The position numbers and the translations under genes were made by a program. This document shows, in pieces, positions 62,846 through 64,000 of a stretch of 64,000 nt of DNA. Each line of letters begins with the position of its first letter. Positions within the stretch are counted from its first letter, which is position 1. Under the pieces are notes generated by a model. The model worked only from the letters and a program-made list of their open reading frames with translations, made no database searches and had not been told where the DNA came from. The stretch comes from Knoellia locipacati (GTDB lineage Bacteria; Actinomycetota; Actinomycetes; Actinomycetales; Dermatophilaceae): the NCBI RefSeq assembly GCF_007992835.1, contig NZ_BKBA01000008.1, positions 248,001 through 312,000 on the forward strand, written 5' to 3'.

Positions 62846-64000
62846 GTGTCGTTGAGTTTCGTGCCAGATGCCGCAGGCGTCGTCGTCATCGGAGCCGGCC
62901 CGGCCGGTTCCGCTGCTGCGGCACACCTGAGCGCAGCCGGGTGCGACGTCCTCGTCCTCGAGCGCACGCCCGACGCCTCCGACCGGACCGGCGCCGCGGC
63001 GCTCACGCCCGCAGCCGTCCGCGAGCTCGAGGTCCTCGGCCTCGGTGAGGCCGACACCGCCGGCTGGCACCGCACCACCGGCGTCCGCTTCGTCGGCGGC
63101 GGCATGCGCCTCGCGCTCGCCTGGCCCGACGCCTCCGGCCGTCCGGCCCACGGCCTCGTCACCTCACGTTCCGTCCTCGACGAGACCCTCGTGTCGTATG
63201 CCGTCCGCTCCGGTGCGCGCGTCGTGCGCGGCACGGAGGTCACCGGGCTCACGCGCGACGCCGCCGGCCGCGTCGACGGCGTCGCCACCTCCGGCGGCGC
63301 CGTCCGCGCCGACCTCGTCATCGACGCCTCCGGCGCCACGTCCGTCTCTCACGAGGGCACGACGTCGCGTGGCGCCGTCGCCGTCACCGCCGACTTCGAG
63401 AGCCCCCGCCACACCGACGACCACGTCGAGTCGTGGCTGCGGCTGTCCGCCGGCGACGGCGCGCAGCTGCCCGGGCACGGCTGGATCGTCGGCCGCGGCG
63501 ACGGACACGTCAGCGTCGGTGTCGGCGCCCTCGCCGACGACACGACCGCGACCCCCGACGCCTGCGCCGGAGTCCTCCGCCAGTGGCTCACCGCGTTGCC
63601 CGCGAACTGGCAGCTCACCGAGTCGACGATGACCGGCCCCGTCTCCGGCGCCCGCCTCTCCACCGGCCGCCCCGCCTCGCCCCGATACGCCGACGGTGTC
63701 CTCGCCGTCGGTGACGCCGCGGCCGTCGCCAACCCGGTCACCGGCGAGGGCCTCGCCGCCGCCCTGACCTCCGCGCGCCTCGCCGCCGTCACCGTCGCCC
63801 GTGCCCTCGGGCACCCGGGTGAGGAGCAGCGCGAGGCCGAGCTCACGGCATACGACGCGGTGCTCGCCCGTGCGCTGGGAGGCCACCGGACCCTCGGACG
63901 CGCCGTCGCGCGACTCGCCGACCGCCCGCTCGTCACCCGGCTCGCGACGACGTGGGCCCTGCCGCACGAGCCGCTGATGTCGTTCGTCCTCACCCGCGCC
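62846..64000 (+). CDS. geranylgeranyl reductase-like FAD-dependent oxidoreductase (3-prime end missing)
   Basis: Open to the window edge, at least 380 residues. FAD loop VVVIGAGPAGSAAAAHLSAA, VLVLERTPDA, GWIVGRGDGHVSVGVGALAD and LAVGDAAAVANPVTGEGLAA. It is a diverged paralogue of the 58115 gene and lacks the full FPRDKxCGDG motif (here DRTGAAALTPAAVRELE). The start is unresolved among GTG 62846, TTG 62852 (AAGG 7 nt upstream) and GTG 62861. In actinobacteria this gene often stands immediately before nuoA-N, which would explain the Rex operator; that lies outside the window. Confidence 0.82.
   Translation, partial: MSLSFVPDAAGVVVIGAGPAGSAAAAHLSAAGCDVLVLERTPDASDRTGAAALTPAAVRELEVLGLGEADTAGWHRTTGVRFVGGGMRLALAWPDASGRPAHGLVTSRSVLDETLVSYAVRSGARVVRGTEVTGLTRDAAGRVDGVATSGGAVRADLVIDASGATSVSHEGTTSRGAVAVTADFESPRHTDDHVESWLRLSAGDGAQLPGHGWIVGRGDGHVSVGVGALADDTTATPDACAGVLRQWLTALPANWQLTESTMTGPVSGARLSTGRPASPRYADGVLAVGDAAAVANPVTGEGLAAALTSARLAAVTVARALGHPGEEQREAELTAYDAVLARALGGHRTLGRAVARLADRPLVTRLATTWALPHEPLMSFVLTRA

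Overview
The window is a dense, very GC-rich stretch of core actinobacterial chromosome, read by eye only. It encodes mycothione reductase (mycothiol redox buffer), menaquinone synthesis, a BldC-type regulator, the 32-residue ribosomal protein bS22 and Rex. Many genes begin at a start codon 6-7 nt after a TANNNT -10 box (leaderless transcripts). Together these point to an actinomycete, probably order Micrococcales and possibly Intrasporangiaceae; the family is an inference. I saw no rRNA, tRNA, CRISPR, prophage, insertion sequence or origin. No gap between genes exceeds about 260 bases.

Left part (1-15.1 kb): the end of ftsH leads into a folate operon (folE, folP, fused folB-folK, DUF3180). 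A minus-strand operon follows, with a MidA/NDUFAF7-type methyltransferase and a stand-alone NuoD paralogue. Next come an FBP zinc protein, the coenzyme A/NAD precursor operon (DUF2520 dehydrogenase, panC, panD, nadB, nadC), a Cys-rich protein, and Ppx/GppA with a sugar isomerase and a TetR regulator.

Middle (15.1-39 kb): a two-gene ABC transporter has a leaderless promoter overlaid by a 16-bp palindrome. Proline genes (prodh, proC), two GNATs, a TrkA-type protein and AcuC follow. Then comes a block that I recall as syntenic with Mycobacterium tuberculosis Rv0500-Rv0512: proC, bldC, bS22, epimerase, acyltransferase, glutaredoxin-like protein, heme genes. rex-hemA-hemC-hemD-hemB starts from a promoter carrying a Rex operator. 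After yceI and marR, hemL leads into a cytochrome c maturation (system II) set: phosphatase, ResA-like lipoprotein, ccdA, resB, ccsB. Heme synthesis and heme delivery to cytochromes are thus adjacent.

Right part (39-64 kb): menaquinone genes (menA, menE, menB, menC, menD, a menJ-like reductase, menF, menG) are interleaved with accessory modules. These are an aldehyde dehydrogenase/DUF779 pair with a GAF-winged-helix regulator, two MFS transporters, mycothione reductase with an SDR, an HxlR-peroxiredoxin fusion divergent from an MFS pump, and a small helical protein with a helical/alpha-beta hydrolase. The window ends inside a second GGR-type flavoprotein whose promoter carries a near-perfect Rex operator. 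In actinobacteria this position commonly precedes the nuo operon, so the NuoD at 4.2-5.4 kb is probably an extra copy.

The strongest unexplained signal is the octamer GTATGCCG/CGGCATAC. I counted 56 exact copies on both strands, in every reading frame and between genes, at a cost in rare codons. A second repeat family is built on ACTGATTGCCCC/GGGGCAATCAGT palindromes in gene gaps.
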